A stretch of 64,000 nucleotides of DNA from Ciona savignyi (Eukaryota; Chordata; Ascidiacea; Phlebobranchia; Cionidae). Position 1 is the first letter of the stretch. Each line of letters opens with the position of its first letter. The notes beneath the pieces are model-generated. The model was given only the letters and a program-made list of their open reading frames with translations. It did no database searches and was not told the origin of the DNA. The translations under genes were made by a program, and so were the position numbers. Shown here in pieces: positions 10,601 to 22,059 of this stretch. The stretch spans positions 975,437-1,039,436 of the forward strand of contig CH000786.1 of assembly GCA_000149265.1 (NCBI GenBank), in the 5' to 3' direction.

Positions 10601-13600
10601 GCTGTATCTAGATGTTTCAAGAATCTTGTTGCAAATATTTTGTTTCTTAAAGACGTCACTTTTCTACCCAAATATACCCAAAACAGGATATGACATGTGG
10701 CATACGTCAGCACAACTAAGTGCCTGTTTTTGAGTCACAATGGGTCCTTAATCAGTCGGCTACACAAACAAGCGGTAACTACAGGCTATATAACTACTAC
10801 TTATATATAAGTAGTACCGTCATGTTGTATAATGGTTAACGCGACCTATATATATATATATACACTCTTTTAGAAAATATACATATAGACTCTTATAGCA
10901 AAACGGTCCCAGTGAAAAGCCTATAATGGGTTCTAAATATTACTTGGTAAACAAAAATTATATATAAGTAAGCTCACAATCTCACATACCGGATTTGACC
11001 TGCCGTTGATTCTGGAAAAGTTTCCCGGTTCAGGCCTTCAAATGGTGTCATCTCGACGACGTACTTGTCCATTTCCCTGTCCCCGACAAATCTAAGATCC
11101 TGCAATATGTCTGGTCGTGGTGGTAGGGTGAATGGGAAGTCCATTGGGTACGCCATTCTTATGCCGAACACTTGGATCGTCGCAAGCACTCCATTAAATC
11201 GGTTGAACCGACCCATGGAAAGATTGTTTGACGCCTTCCTGTTTGAAATGATCTGAAAATACACAGAAGTACATATATAAGGATGAGCAATCATATTTAC
11301 AACTAGAGAGTGCCAATTTGTGAAACACATTTTGTGTGCTATATATTCATGCGAGCAGGGCCCCTAACCACAATTTGTAATAAATAAACGGAGCATATAG
11401 TTTGTTTCTGCAAGCATAAACGCATGGGTCCCTGAGGTAACACTCCGACTTGTTACCAATGTTTATTACACAAATCTTGATCTTCATAGTCTAAACATAA
11501 CCTTTCGACCAATATTTACTACCAGCCTGATTTACTCTTAGACGACCTTAAACTCATGTTCTTTACCTGATAGGTACCGGGTTGGTCGCATCGAAGCAGC
11601 CAGTCAACCCTTCCGCCGGGAAGTACAAGTGATTGGCCTGTCCTTGCCAACCTATGTGTGATGGAAGGGGAATTCGTCAAAAGATTCGTAAACGTTTTGA
11701 TTATGAAGACATGGGAATACAAAAAAAAAACAAGTTGGAATAAATGTGTAGAATAGTATATTTATGTTTATCCCCGTGAATGGGAAAACGCAGGGGCGTT
11801 AACAAACGGGTAATCGTCAGATCACCTTGCACCCACGTCAAGTTACCGAAGCTATTGCAGTTTGTTGTTTTCAGACAATCCTTTAATTTAGTAGAACCGT
11901 GTATAAGTAATCCGTTGTGACCAAAACGTTGAAATACAGTATATATATACAACAATGCAGTTAAAATGTATCGACTCATGGAATGACATAAAAAAGTAGT
12001 CAAAAAATTTCTCGTCCATACCTTGGGGCGTCAAGATAAACTCCGTCCAGCGCTATCTCCCTCCATTCGCACCTACTTGCGCCTCCAGCGGCTGACGTCA
12101 CTTCGAGCTCGAGCGAGTGAGCTCCTCCGGCATTGGCAAATCTGCAAGAAAATGCGTCATAATGCCGCCTGGTTGGTGACGTATTTGCCTCGTCACTGAG
12201 TATCAAAAAGAATAGATGGCACTATTAGTATGGTCGTTTTGATGAATGGTTAACGCCACCGATACGGATACAGAATTATTGAGTTGAACAAAACTGTTAG
12301 TTGTGTCTTCATCATATGAATCACAGAAGATATTCCAACTACTAGAATATCTTTATGTTATAACGCCCTGCCCTTTACCACCTGGGCAGACAAACATTAG
12401 AATCCTATATACAAAATGCAACTTATCCTACCGAAATCTTTTCATTTGACCAGCTCTGGCGAATATTCTTGGTTGTAACTTCCCATTCACGGTGTAATAG
12501 TTGACACCATTCGTTGTGTTGCTAAGCCAAGTCGCTAAGTTACCTCCCCCAGGAATCAGATACTGCTCGTTTCTGTTTAGGATTAGGAGGTTAGGATATT
12601 CATGTTTATTCCCGTGGGTGGGAAAACCAAGGGGGTTAACACACCCGCAATCATCAGATCACCTCGTGCCCATCGTCGGGTTACCGGGACTATTGCAGTG
12701 TGTTGTGTATGATAGACATGTTAATTTGATAGAACCCATTAATTCACTGGGTTCAGGCAATGTTCGTAAAGAGCCTCCTCAAGGACACAGGCGTCTAGCT
12801 AGCGACCAGTTTCGCACCTAAAACCTTTAGATTGTAAGGTGACGCACTTAACCGGCCGGACTGTTTAAAACAAGACGGGGAATTTGGGAATTGTCAGCAA
12901 AGGTAGCGTGTTGGCGAAGATCTATGTGTATTATTAGATTACTATGCAATTGACTTTAGGAAGAAACCTGTCAGGAAATAAATGTAGAAATGGGAACGGT
13001 CCGCTGTGACGGCGGTCGGGACAGTAAACGCGATTTTCTTTTTCATCAAGATTTTGGGGAATTAGTGTAGTTTTCCGTTTTTAAGTATATTGTCCCGTTT
13101 GATAATAAACATGCGTGTCAATTTGACATAGTCAAATAAACAACTCTGTCGTTGCACTAATGGCCTTAACTTTCGCCTACTTTATAATTGTAGTTAATTT
13201 TATTCGTTTTTAATTTAGAAATTCTCTTTCGTATTTTTTCATAGATTACATAATTTTAATTAGCATCAGAATAGTCTTTATTTACCTGAACAGCGGGTCG
13301 TCCTGGATTTCACTTTGTACGTCGCCAAAAATGCTCGGGACAGCGTTGGCGTCGTATTGCAGGGTTGGCTGCACCAACATTTGTATGTCGTGGTGGCAGT
13401 TGAGCGGGCAAGACACCGAGCTTAAAGCATAAGGCACGTCGGGATCGTACGGGTTGTCTTGGATGATTATAAGTCCCGCCATGCCGCTTGCGAGCTGTGG
13501 GTGAAAAAATGAGTAAAAAAATAGCAGCCGTTACTAATCAATTTTTTATCCGCTCAGTTTAAACCCTGATTTACAATTCTACAAATTTTACCAGAAAATA

Positions 13601-15659
13601 ATTGCTCTATTCTGATTTTGTCGAGTACCAACTGCCCTACACAGTTTGCCTATATATGCTTAAAAAACACAAGCAGCAATTTTATGTTTTGCTCCTATAT
13701 TTTGTGCTTTGGCCAACCAGTTTTAATCTTACCTGGAAATTGCCGGAACCGTGTACGTGTGGATGGTACCAGTACGTGCCTGCCGGGTGGTTAGTTGGAA
13801 TATTGAACTGGTATCGTTGTGTTGCGCCGGGTTCCGTGGTCAGGAATATATTATCCGCGTTCCCCTATAGAAGTGTATGTCGTTTCATGCTGAGTGGTTA
13901 AAGCTTTTGCTCTACTTTGACAGAGTATTTTTATGTAGCGCACCATATGCACCGGAATCATCCTTGCCCAAAAAAGATAGATGCACTCAGGTAGTGAAAG
14001 AGGAAAGGAGGGAAACTGCGCACCAAAATTCACAGAACTAACCCTGACTCTAAATCCTTTTTTAGAAGCCTTAACGTCGCAATTTTTATTTTAGTGTGCA
14101 GTTCTCTCTTTCTCTCAGTTTAGTTTTTCCTTAATTGCTACATCCGTTGTATATTTGGGCTATAGTTAACAACAACGGACTAGAACTAGGATCAGGCGAT
14201 CCTAACTTTAAAGATATAACTGGTTCTAAAAAATAACCCTTACAATATTGTTAACATACTTCCATACTTCTAATTTAAAACCTACCCTAAACACTAATCT
14301 TAACCCCAGAACTAACCCCAACTTCAACCCAATGTTTAAAACTGACTCTAATGTCTTAATCTTTATTTTAGTATGCAGTTTCCTTCCTTCCCTCCTTTCC
14401 GCTTTCCCTCCTTTTAGTTTCCCCCATTTTGCATAATATTCTATTTTATGTAGACTATAAAATACCTCCGGCGAGATATGAAGGCCATGCACGTGAATGT
14501 TCGTCGTGTTGGGTTTCCGGAACGTATTGGGTCCGTTATCTTGTGCTGGGTTGGGTCCGAGACGATTGTTCTATAGAAAAAAGTTTGAAATGAGTGTCCT
14601 GCGCGTGTTACATTTGAAAACCGACTTAAAAACGACATCTATTGACCAATATATAAGCTACATGAGAAAAATTAATCTAGTGACCAATATAGCTACATAC
14701 TTTGGTCCGATTGCTGCTGTTGCTTTGTTAATGAATGATATGCAAGCTATGATTCTTGTGGCATCGAATAAGAGTAAAAAGAAGATACAAAAAATACTAA
14801 CCTGCGCTGTAACATGTTTGAATAAAACGCTCGAATTCACAGAGGTATATTTTTGCCACTATGCTAACACATTGTAATAGCTGTGGGCGCGAGGTAATCT
14901 GACGATTGCCTCTTTAACCCCCTTGGCCCTTTTTCCAGTCACTAGGATAAATATGAATATCTTATTTTATTCTATCAAAAAAACGATAGTATAGTCCCGT
15001 AAAAATTAAGAGAATAGTCGGACCACTCTCACCAGTGTCAAATGAACAGTGTCCCCGGGGTAAACCATCCACGTCGGCCCGCCTATTTTCCCGTTGTACG
15101 TTCTCCTCTTCAGCTTCAACCAGTCATAGGTGACTTCGGAGATATCGACGTTCAGAATAACGTCCAGTCGCCTCGCGCGAGACTGGTAGAAATTGGGCTC
15201 AACGAAGACGTCGTTTACTACAAGGAAGTCATATTATTTATCCCCATCTCGTAAGCTTTATAGCATTGACTTTAAAATGCTAGCTCTACGATTTAAAAAC
15301 AAAAGATATTCTATGTCTATACAAAAAGACGCTGTCTTGATCTTGTGTATTTAGTATATAACACACCTTTTAATAGCTCCGGCAACCCAACTGTAGGTAC
15401 AAAGTAATTTATGTTTTATAAGTTTCGCCGTATATTTAAAGACTGCACTTGTCACACTCTTTGGAAACAAACCATATATAATCCTACGACATCGCATTAA
15501 TAATTCTACGACATATAGGCCTACCTACTACATATCCCATTCACCTCTAAATTGCCGGCACGGATTCGTATTAGAACATGTGGTCAGCTGTCCTGACGCA
15601 AGCGAAGCACAGAGGTACAGAACGGCGGTTGGTAACAACCACGTTACCAACATCGACAT
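7670..15659 (-). CDS. Secreted multicopper oxidase, laccase-like (14 exons, 730 residues)
   Basis: Copper enzyme that oxidises phenols or metals and reduces oxygen to water; substrate not deducible. Exons: 15659-15545, 15217-15033, 14570-14466, 13864-13733, 13494-13286, 12572-12432, 12141-12022, 11651-11567, 11252-10990, 10431-10335, 9918-9747, 8850-8696, 8310-8205, 7977-7670; phases close exactly and the stop is TAG. A signal peptide (LVTWLLPTAVLYLCASLASG) opens the protein. All four copper motifs are present: HVHG (His126, His128), WYHPHVHGSG (His169, 171, 173), HPMHVHVNHF (His474, 477, 479) and HCHNTVHSDQGM (His608, Cys609, His610, His614, Met619 as axial ligand). GGPTWMVYPGD marks domain 1 and YYTVNGK domain 2. 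After the last motif comes a Thr/Pro-rich linker (about 660-688) and a 42-residue tail unlike typical laccases. Confidence 0.92.
8018..8066 (+). repeat. SINE family 2 fragment
   Basis: GGTCGTGTGGCCGATTGG followed by CCCGACCGATACATATACAA is the tRNA-like A-box segment of a second SINE family with Leu/Ser-tRNA-like spacing. In a multicopper oxidase intron. Confidence 0.6.
9268..9435. repeat. Foldback repeat family A, copy 3
   Basis: Left arm CTAAAGGGAGGGAAAGCGGG through AACTGCTCACTAAAA; right arm TTTTAGTGTGCAGTT through GCTTTCCCTCCCTTAAG. The inverted arms span about 60 bases. Confidence 0.7.
9942..10228 (-). repeat. SINE family 1 copy, tail near oxidase exon 11 acceptor
   Basis: Full-length but diverged copy. 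Its tail (ATATCCTATCCTAAACGG on the - strand) ends about 25 bases before the acceptor of the exon starting at 9918. Confidence 0.8.
10840..10975. repeat. SINE family 2 remnant with TA-rich stretch
   Basis: AATGGTTAACGCGACC followed by a (TA)n run and CCTATAATGGGTTCTAAA corresponds to the A and B segments of SINE family 2. In a multicopper oxidase intron. Confidence 0.5.
11345..11445. repeat. Fragment of the satellite-associated repeat
   Basis: GCGAGCAGGGCCCCTAACCA and GCAAGCATAAACGCATGGGT match, reversed, the sequence next to the assembly gap at 56.4 kb. Shows the repeat is dispersed beyond the peptide cassettes. Confidence 0.6.
11744..11905 (-). repeat. SINE family 1, truncated
   Basis: Only the body and 3' end are present; the tRNA-like head is missing. 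Confidence 0.7.
12576..12863 (-). repeat. SINE family 1 copy abutting oxidase exon 6
   Basis: Full-length copy whose 3' tail (CCTCCTAATCCTAAACAG on the - strand) leads directly into the exon starting at 12572 and so supplies its pyrimidine tract. Confidence 0.8.
13996..14135. repeat. Foldback repeat family A, copy 4
   Basis: GGAGGGAAACTGCGCACCAAAA and TTTTAGTGTGCAGTTCTC form the ends. In a multicopper oxidase intron. Confidence 0.6.
14236..14430. repeat. Foldback repeat family A, copy 5
   Basis: The right end TTTAGTATGCAGTTTCC and the CTAACCC-rich interior match the family; the left arm is degraded. Confidence 0.5.
14876..14965 (+). repeat. SINE family 1, 3' fragment
   Basis: GTGGGCGCGAGGTAATCTGA through the GATAAATATGAATATCTTAT tail; only the 3' third remains. 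Confidence 0.6.
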
Positions 15660-15673
15660 TTTTTCAATGTTTA

Positions 15674-16014
15674 CTAAAAAAGGTTATTACACTAAATCTG
15701 AGTGCAATCATAAGCAAGGGTGAGTCATGTTATAGCGGTAAGTAACGTGTAAGAAAGTAATACTTTCGCTTTTTACAGCTAACAATATATTTTGTGGTGG
15801 TCAATTTTATTGCTTTTAGTATAGATCTAAATACATTAATTATAATTTCTTGAGTAAAATAAAGGCACTTATATATAATTTCAAAATTAATCATGATCTA
15901 AAACTAAAAAAACTAAAGGCACCTTTTTTTATAAATTCAAAATTAATCATGATCTATCTCGGAAAAATGAAGCACTTATCCAAGTAGCTTTAAACACTGA
16001 GAACCTTCACTTAC
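15674..16014 (-). other. Probable 5' UTR intron of the multicopper oxidase
   Basis: On the - strand a donor GGCA/GTAAGTG lies just downstream of a TATA box, and an acceptor CTTTTTTTAG lies 14 bases before the first ATG. This fits a very short non-coding first exon followed by a 341-base intron. Inferred from consensus only. Confidence 0.45.
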
Positions 16015-16050
16015 TGCCTCAATCAACATTTGATCTGGTCGCGTGTCCCT

Positions 16051-16062
16051 CCTTTATATATA
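16051..16062 (-). promoter_or_regulatory. TATA box of the multicopper oxidase
   Basis: TATATATAAAGG on the - strand, about 390 bases upstream of the ATG and about 37 bases before the proposed non-coding donor site. Transcription would start near 16025. Confidence 0.45.
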
Positions 16063-16069
16063 TGCAACA

Positions 16070-18480
16070 CCCCAGCGGGCGAGATTTCGACTGTATGTAA
16101 ATTAAGTCGCCATAGACAAAACGGTTGAACCATAAAGGGTATGAGATTTATGACGTGGGCACATAGTGGTATCGTCATTGTCCCAAATCAATAACTCGAA
16201 AATTTTATAAGCGCTGTTTCGCAACTATTAGGCAACGAGCCTTCAAATTCGGAATCGTCGTAATTATCCGTTGTTAAAAATACCGCACTGCGTTTAATTA
16301 ACTAATTAAGATTTGATTCAGCGAATATATCGTGCAAAGTTTCGAAATTCCTTTAATTTAATTGATATTACCACTTAAAGTATTCCTGGAATTGCCCACT
16401 ACAGTTTGTAAATATTTAGGATTTTTGCGTCAGTAGGCGTCAATTTACGTGACAGTTGACATGTAGTTCGAAATACGAAGGCATCACTGATATTTTGACG
16501 CCTACTTTGTACATCACATTCATATTGACAAGCCCACTTCTGAGCATTACTAAATCGCTTATTTAACGTGGAATTTGATTGGAATTTTCTTTAATCCTAA
16601 GAATATACCCAACGTAACATGTTCGTTTCAACATAACAGTAGTGTGATGACGTATTACTGCAACACTGTCTATATTCAAAACAACGGTTCCTTTCCACTA
16701 ATTATTAAAAGAAAATTAAGAAATAAGTTTTAGTTTTATATTTTTAATTCTGCCGTTAATTCTGCCGCCACAGATATATTCAAATTCGTCGAGAAATGTT
16801 TTGCAAGGTTATCCAGGTAGGTTTCGAATCCATGAAGGTGCAGCTATAAGACCTTTTTTGTATAAGATTTATGTGTAGATTGGTGTATATATTAATAATT
16901 TATTGCCGTTAGCCATTAGGCCACGCGACATTACTATGAACGTAACCTATGGACGGTTTTGTCGATCGTGGTGACGTGACTAAACTCTTTGATATGCACA
17001 GGTAAAATAATTATCCCCGACGGACGAAAGACCTTCTCTGAAAAGTGTTTTATTAATTTTAATTATTTGTCTTAAGAAAAGGGACCACATTTATCGGAAA
17101 TATTAAAACAAAGAATTTCAATGCAAATAGGTACAAATTAGGATGTAACATTTTTGCTTAAAACAACACAGTAATTTTATTTATTTCTGCCCTGTTTTGC
17201 ATATATTTTAGCATTAAAACGACGCCAATTTTGCTTATAAAGTAGAGTTAATATTTTTAACCCGTTTAATTAGCCCACTAACCGATTAATTAGCGTTTTA
17301 AATATCGGTTTCTATTTACGGTTACAATGGTTGAGTTATAAATTAGAAAAACGTGACATTACGATTTTATATATATATTCGCGTATTATGCGCACATCGC
17401 AATTACTACTACTATAAACAATGACGTAGGACATTACATATCCTAGTTTGTATACAATGCGACGTTATTCACTATATTTTGCATTGCGAACGGGGAATCC
17501 CAAATTTATTGTTTCGAATGTCTCGGTTTCGGCCTCGTGCCATGAAATATAGTATCATCGTTTATGAGTTTTTTTATAAATCGGTTTTGCACTAATTATG
17601 TACATCCGTCCGTAATTCCATTGCTTCTTCGTATTTTCGCTCTTTACAGATTTCGTGCTTTTTACATTTCGGGGAAATCCATATTGACTGCAAGGAAGGA
17701 AGTTTGATACACGAAGTCGAAATCCATTCACTTTGCATGGTCCTGCGATTTTTTTATTAAAGTAAAATCACAAAACTAATGACCTATATGGCTTGGACAT
17801 TTTGCTAGCCTATTTTCTATCTTCCATTGTATTCTATTTTCTAAGGCCAGTATAGCTATTTCAAAATGGGCCTATGCTACGTTACAAGGCATTATGTGGG
17901 AGGAACAGTTTTTTATATTAAATCAACCCTCGCACTCTTCAAGAAGCCAGTAGTTAAAACTCGTATCGGTTTGGAATGTTAGCAGCACCAGCCGATGCAT
18001 ATATATGGCTTTTTCGTTACTTGCTAGAAATCAAATCGTTCAACCGAAGTCTCAAAAAATAAAATGAGTTTACTGTTCAAGGTTAAAAGATTAATCCATT
18101 TTACTGGGTCAATTTCAAACAGTTTAAAGCCATTTTTGTTTATAATTCGATATATTGGTCCAGGCAAAGTCCTCTGACTGTACGAAAAGACACAATAAAG
18201 AACTGTACCAGCGATTGGATTTAATTAAATTAAATGCATCAAACAGTGGATATTATAGAATATATTGTCGCATTTTTATCTCCATTTGAGGGAATGGCTA
18301 CTTCATTTCGGAGTTGCGGCGAAATTAATGAACTAAAAAACGCAGCTTGTGGGATAAGAGAAAGTCTAAAATCATTTATTTTTTTATTTTTTTCGCCAAA
18401 CGCTTGACAGACATGCAATATCTCCTCGATCTTGACCATGGGGTAATCCTATCGCAATGCAACTTTTCGTTTTTTAAACA
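16070..18480. other. Upstream intergenic region, no gene seen
   Basis: AT-rich sequence upstream of the multicopper oxidase. No exon with splice-consistent coding was found on either strand. Confidence 0.5.
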
Positions 18481-18486
18481 ACAAGG

Positions 18487-18580
18487 TTTTTTTTTACTGA
18501 GCCTAGTTTCGAACCCATGTTGGGCTTCGGTATATGTATCGGTCGCGTTAACCATTCGGCCACACGACCGTACAAACAAC
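18487..18580 (-). repeat. SINE family 2 copy
   Basis: On the - strand the head reads GGTCGTGTGGCCGAATGGTT and later CATGGGTTCGAAACTAGGCT, i.e. tRNA-like A and B segments with a long gap between, as in Ser/Leu tRNAs. Confidence 0.75.
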
Positions 18581-19492
18581 AAGGTCTATATATGCAGAAA
18601 CAGTCATAAAGTGTGATACTCCCAGAATTCTCTTAGTTGGTTAAAAACCCTACTTTTTTAAAAAAAACCTTCCTTTAAGAAAATACCCTTTAAAATAATT
18701 ATAACTTAAAGTTTCAATCAGAATAATTAAAACTTAACGTTTTCATCAAAAGTTTTTAAACAATCTTTAAGATTTTTAGATAACATAAGATTGTTAGGTA
18801 TCGATATTTAGAAACTAAAATTTTAAGTAATGCCCATGGGAATTTTCAGTAACCGTGAAAATCTTTCAGGAATTTCTAACATAATTGCAAAAAATTACAC
18901 AGTTTAATACCCTAAAATTTATAATGAGCCTAATTCATAACTGTGAATGGAATGGAAGATCTGCTACATAAAGTTATCGAATAGAAACAGCATGAATTGT
19001 TAGCTAACATGAATGACAAGATTGATTTTTACTTTAGCGACCCATTAGTGTTTCATAACAAATGACATACGTGGTGTATAAAATAGGTTTCGTTTTTTTT
19101 TGTTTCCACGATAAAACATGAAGCAGGACTATCGATAAAAATTTGGAAACGGGAAAAAACGGCAAAACGACAGTTGTTAGAACATGTCTAAAAAGCAATA
19201 AATCATTAAATTTAGATAAAACTAGACGTGGCCGCTAAACCCAAATAAATGTAATACGAAAATAAATAAAAAATCATAAGTATAACTAATTTTCTTTAAA
19301 ACAAAAACACTTGTGTCGGCTTTAGGAGAAGGGGTGGCCCGGAAAGTGTGGTCACAGTGGAGAAAGAAAAACCCCACAAATAAAATTCAACTAAAAAGTT
19401 TGAAGAGCAACCCCTACCAAGGCATTTAAAAGTATACTAAGTAAAACTAAAGAAGATAAATAAATAATTACTTAAAAATAATTAGAAAAATA

Positions 19493-19605
19493 TACCAATC
19501 GTGGTAAGGGACCCTGCTTGAATAACATATAGTATTCAAAATGTATATTACAAATAATGGTGGTGGTTAAACACGTGGTTAAAACTCTCTAGTAATAATA
19601 ATTTT
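19493..19605. repeat. Satellite-associated end repeat, copy 1
   Basis: ATACCAATCGTGGTAAGGGA followed by TAGTATTCAAAATGTATATT and AAACACGTGGTTAAAACTCT. Close copies occur at 21399-21505, 56449-56686 and 57178-57272, always beside the arginine-rich peptide genes. Confidence 0.75.
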
Positions 19606-19854
19606 GTTATCTAACATGACGAAGCAATAAAGAAATCCACTGAACTGCACGTTTTTAAATTTATTATGTCAACAACAAACTATTTCATTATACTAGTCTT
19701 CTTTCTCAATATCCCCTTTCTCTTACATTATCTTAATCCTGTGTTTTACAAACAACGCGGTACGATTTGTGTTTTCATTTTTATTTTGTTGCGATAAATT
19801 GAAACAAGATTTTGCGCATCACGTCGACCTGAAAAAAAAACATAAATAAGATTA

Positions 19855-19965
19855 GTTTTATTTTACCGAGATAAGTCTCGATCCCATAATGATATCGTCA
19901 CTAGGAGCTTTTTGTATATAAGTCGGAATCTGTAACTGTGACATTAACCATTTATATTGGCTAGC
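19855..19965 (-). repeat. SINE family 2 copy in the 3' UTR intron of locus 1
   Basis: On the - strand AATGGTTAATGTCACAGTTA through ATCGAGACTTATCTCGGTAA, collinear with the copy at locus 3. Confidence 0.7.
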
Positions 19966-20079
19966 TATAGCTGGACGTACTTGACCATTTAGGTATTCGC
20001 TTCGACACGCATTTGGAAATTTGAACAACAAATACTTCAGAAAAAAACTAATTTTACCTTGTTCTTTATCGCTGAGTGC

Positions 20080-20376
20080 TTACTCGTCGTTATCGTTGTC
20101 ATTTGCCTCATCGGCTTCCATTTCTGAAATTATATTCGAGTTAGACCTCCTCGTACAAACAAAGAATAAGCCAGATTTTAAGAGAATATGCCCAATCAAA
20201 GCTTTCGTGATAATGTAACCTGGCATTTCTTGTTGTTGTTCCTCTTGGTTCCATGTAAAGCGTCTGCGTCTGCGAGTAACTCTGCTACGGCGGCGACGAC
20301 TACCCCAAGCGTCAGATTCTTCAGTGACCATCAGAAGCACAAGTGCGAGAAGGAGTACGAAGAGAGCTTTGTTCAT
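20080..20376 (-). CDS. Arginine-rich secreted peptide precursor, locus 1 (66 residues)
   Basis: Candidate antimicrobial-type precursor; function inferred from layout only. Coding exons are 20376-20220 and 20123-20080, phase-1 intron of 96 bases, stop TAA. Residues 1-23 are a signal peptide (MNKALFVLLLALVLL..., likely cut after SDA). The core is WGSRRRRSRVTRRRRRFTW (24-42), then NQEEQQQEMP and an acidic end EMEADEANDNDNDE. A non-coding exon ends at 20436, its intron joins directly to the ATG, and a further 3' UTR exon begins at 19828 with an AATAAA at 19780-19785. The donor is GTTACA rather than GTAACA, and the intron is open in frame, so a 98-residue unspliced form is possible. Compared with loci 2 and 3 the Arg runs are shorter and broken by Ser, Val and Thr. 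Confidence 0.8.
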   Translation of the reverse strand: MNKALFVLLLALVLLMVTEESDAWGSRRRRSRVTRRRRRFTWNQEEQQQEMPGYIITKALIGHILLKSGLFFVCTRRSNSNIISEMEADEANDNDNDE

Positions 20377-20486
20377 CTGAAAAATTCATCGTTATTACCA
20401 AAACAGTTGCGCTTTAGGTAAATTAAGAAACTTACCTTTGTAGTATTCTTTTCAAGAAAGATAACTTTGTTCGATTGAAGGCTGGA

Positions 20487-20493
20487 ATTTATA
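20487..20493 (-). promoter_or_regulatory. TATA box, peptide locus 1
   Basis: TATAAAT on the - strand within CTGCTATAAATTCCAGCC, 51 bases before the end of the non-coding first exon (20436). The same context is conserved at locus 2. Confidence 0.6.
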
Positions 20494-21398
20494 GCAGAAA
20501 TTTTTTTCTGGTTATTTTCGAAGTACCTTTTCGTCTCTTCTTTTGAATCCATAGCACGTTTTGTAACAAAAAAGAAAATAAGCGATTTTTGGTTTTCAAA
20601 CAGAAACTACAATGGTATCTGAATTGCACCTGTAAAGTTTTATTCACGTACAATATACAGAATTGAAGTTTAAATAATTTTTGAAATACCACTAATTATT
20701 TGAAGGGGGCTCTTGAAATAGTTTTGTTAGCTTATATATTTTTTATTGATTTGTTTTGACCAAGAACTTACTTAACGAAATCTTTAAAACCTCATTGGTG
20801 TAATGTTTATACAGAAAGTAATATTATCCTAATTAAGATATTTACAAACAAAATTGTAGATACGGTTACACCTGGGCATGCCAACCGTTGGTATACCAAA
20901 AATAAGATGAAAAAAGATAGTGTCAACTACGTGTAGCCTCCACTAATTTTTAAAACCTAATTGATTCTACGTTGTATGTTTTAGCATGATTTAACCTTTT
21001 CTTTTAGTAAATATCATGTCGACATGGTATGCCTGTAAAAATCATGATTTAAGGCAAATCGTAAATTTTTAGGTATTTCCCTGGGTTATTTTTTACTTGT
21101 GGATATTTTTGTTGGTGCTAAAATCTCAACGCAACGTCTTAATATTCTTTAACAATAAACATTAAAGTTTGATGTTCGGTCCAACCGTGGGCAATAATAG
21201 CGAATATCTTATTTTAATAATACTTTCCTGGGTTGCTTGTTCCTAATATAATGAATATAAATGTCAACTTTCGATGTAAATGATGTAATACAAGAAGAAC
21301 CAATTGCGCAAATATCATATGTAGGTTAAATAGTTCTTATTTAATTTCAGTGATTGAAAAAGTTGACGTTTTTAACCACCCTTCGTTTAGTGTATAAA

Positions 21399-21505
21399 AT
21401 ATACCAATCGTGGTGAGGACCCTGCTTGAATTATATAGTATTCAAAAATGTATATTACAAACAATGGTGATGGTTAAACACGTGGTTAAAACTATCTAGT
21501 AATAA
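21399..21505. repeat. Satellite-associated end repeat, copy 2
   Basis: Near-duplicate of 19493-19605, including the CACGTGGTTAAAAC segment, followed in both places by AGTAATAATAATTTTGTTAT. Confidence 0.75.
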
Positions 21506-22059
21506 TAATTTTGTTATCTATCATGAAGACGAAGCAATAAACAAATCAATTAAACTGCACGTTTCCCAAAATGTCACTAGAACAGATGATGTGTAGACAC
21601 CTATTTTAACTGTGTAAATTAAGTCGTGTTTGTAATAAAAACAGCGGACATTGCATAAATTAAACTTAATGTAATGGGTCGTAAACTATACGACACAAAT
21701 AGTTGCCCAGTAATAAAACACGTTTACGTATAGTTCACAAGTAAAAGGTGTGTAAAAATGAAAACTATTCAAATCGAACCAGCGATTCACCACATACCCA
21801 TGACCCTGCCGTAACTTTCGGTCAAGTGGCGCAATCGGTAAGACCATTGGCAGTCTGCATTTAAGTAAAACTTTTAGAAACCATGAAATATGTTTTATTT
21901 GTCAGTAGATGAATGTGTATTTTTAGTTAATTCAAGTGATTGTTGAAGCGAAAGTTTTTAAGCTTATCAAATAAAGATTGCTTATCATTCAATAAATGCA
22001 GGATTTTTTTCATATTTATAAGGGTAATGCTAGATTTTCTCTACGGAAAGCTTAATAAT

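Noticed and set aside
20188-20421. Open frames opposite the arginine-rich peptide genes (also at 58038 and 60369)
   Set aside because: Antisense shadows of the Arg-rich core, kept open because CGN codons read as NCG in reverse; no splice or start support.
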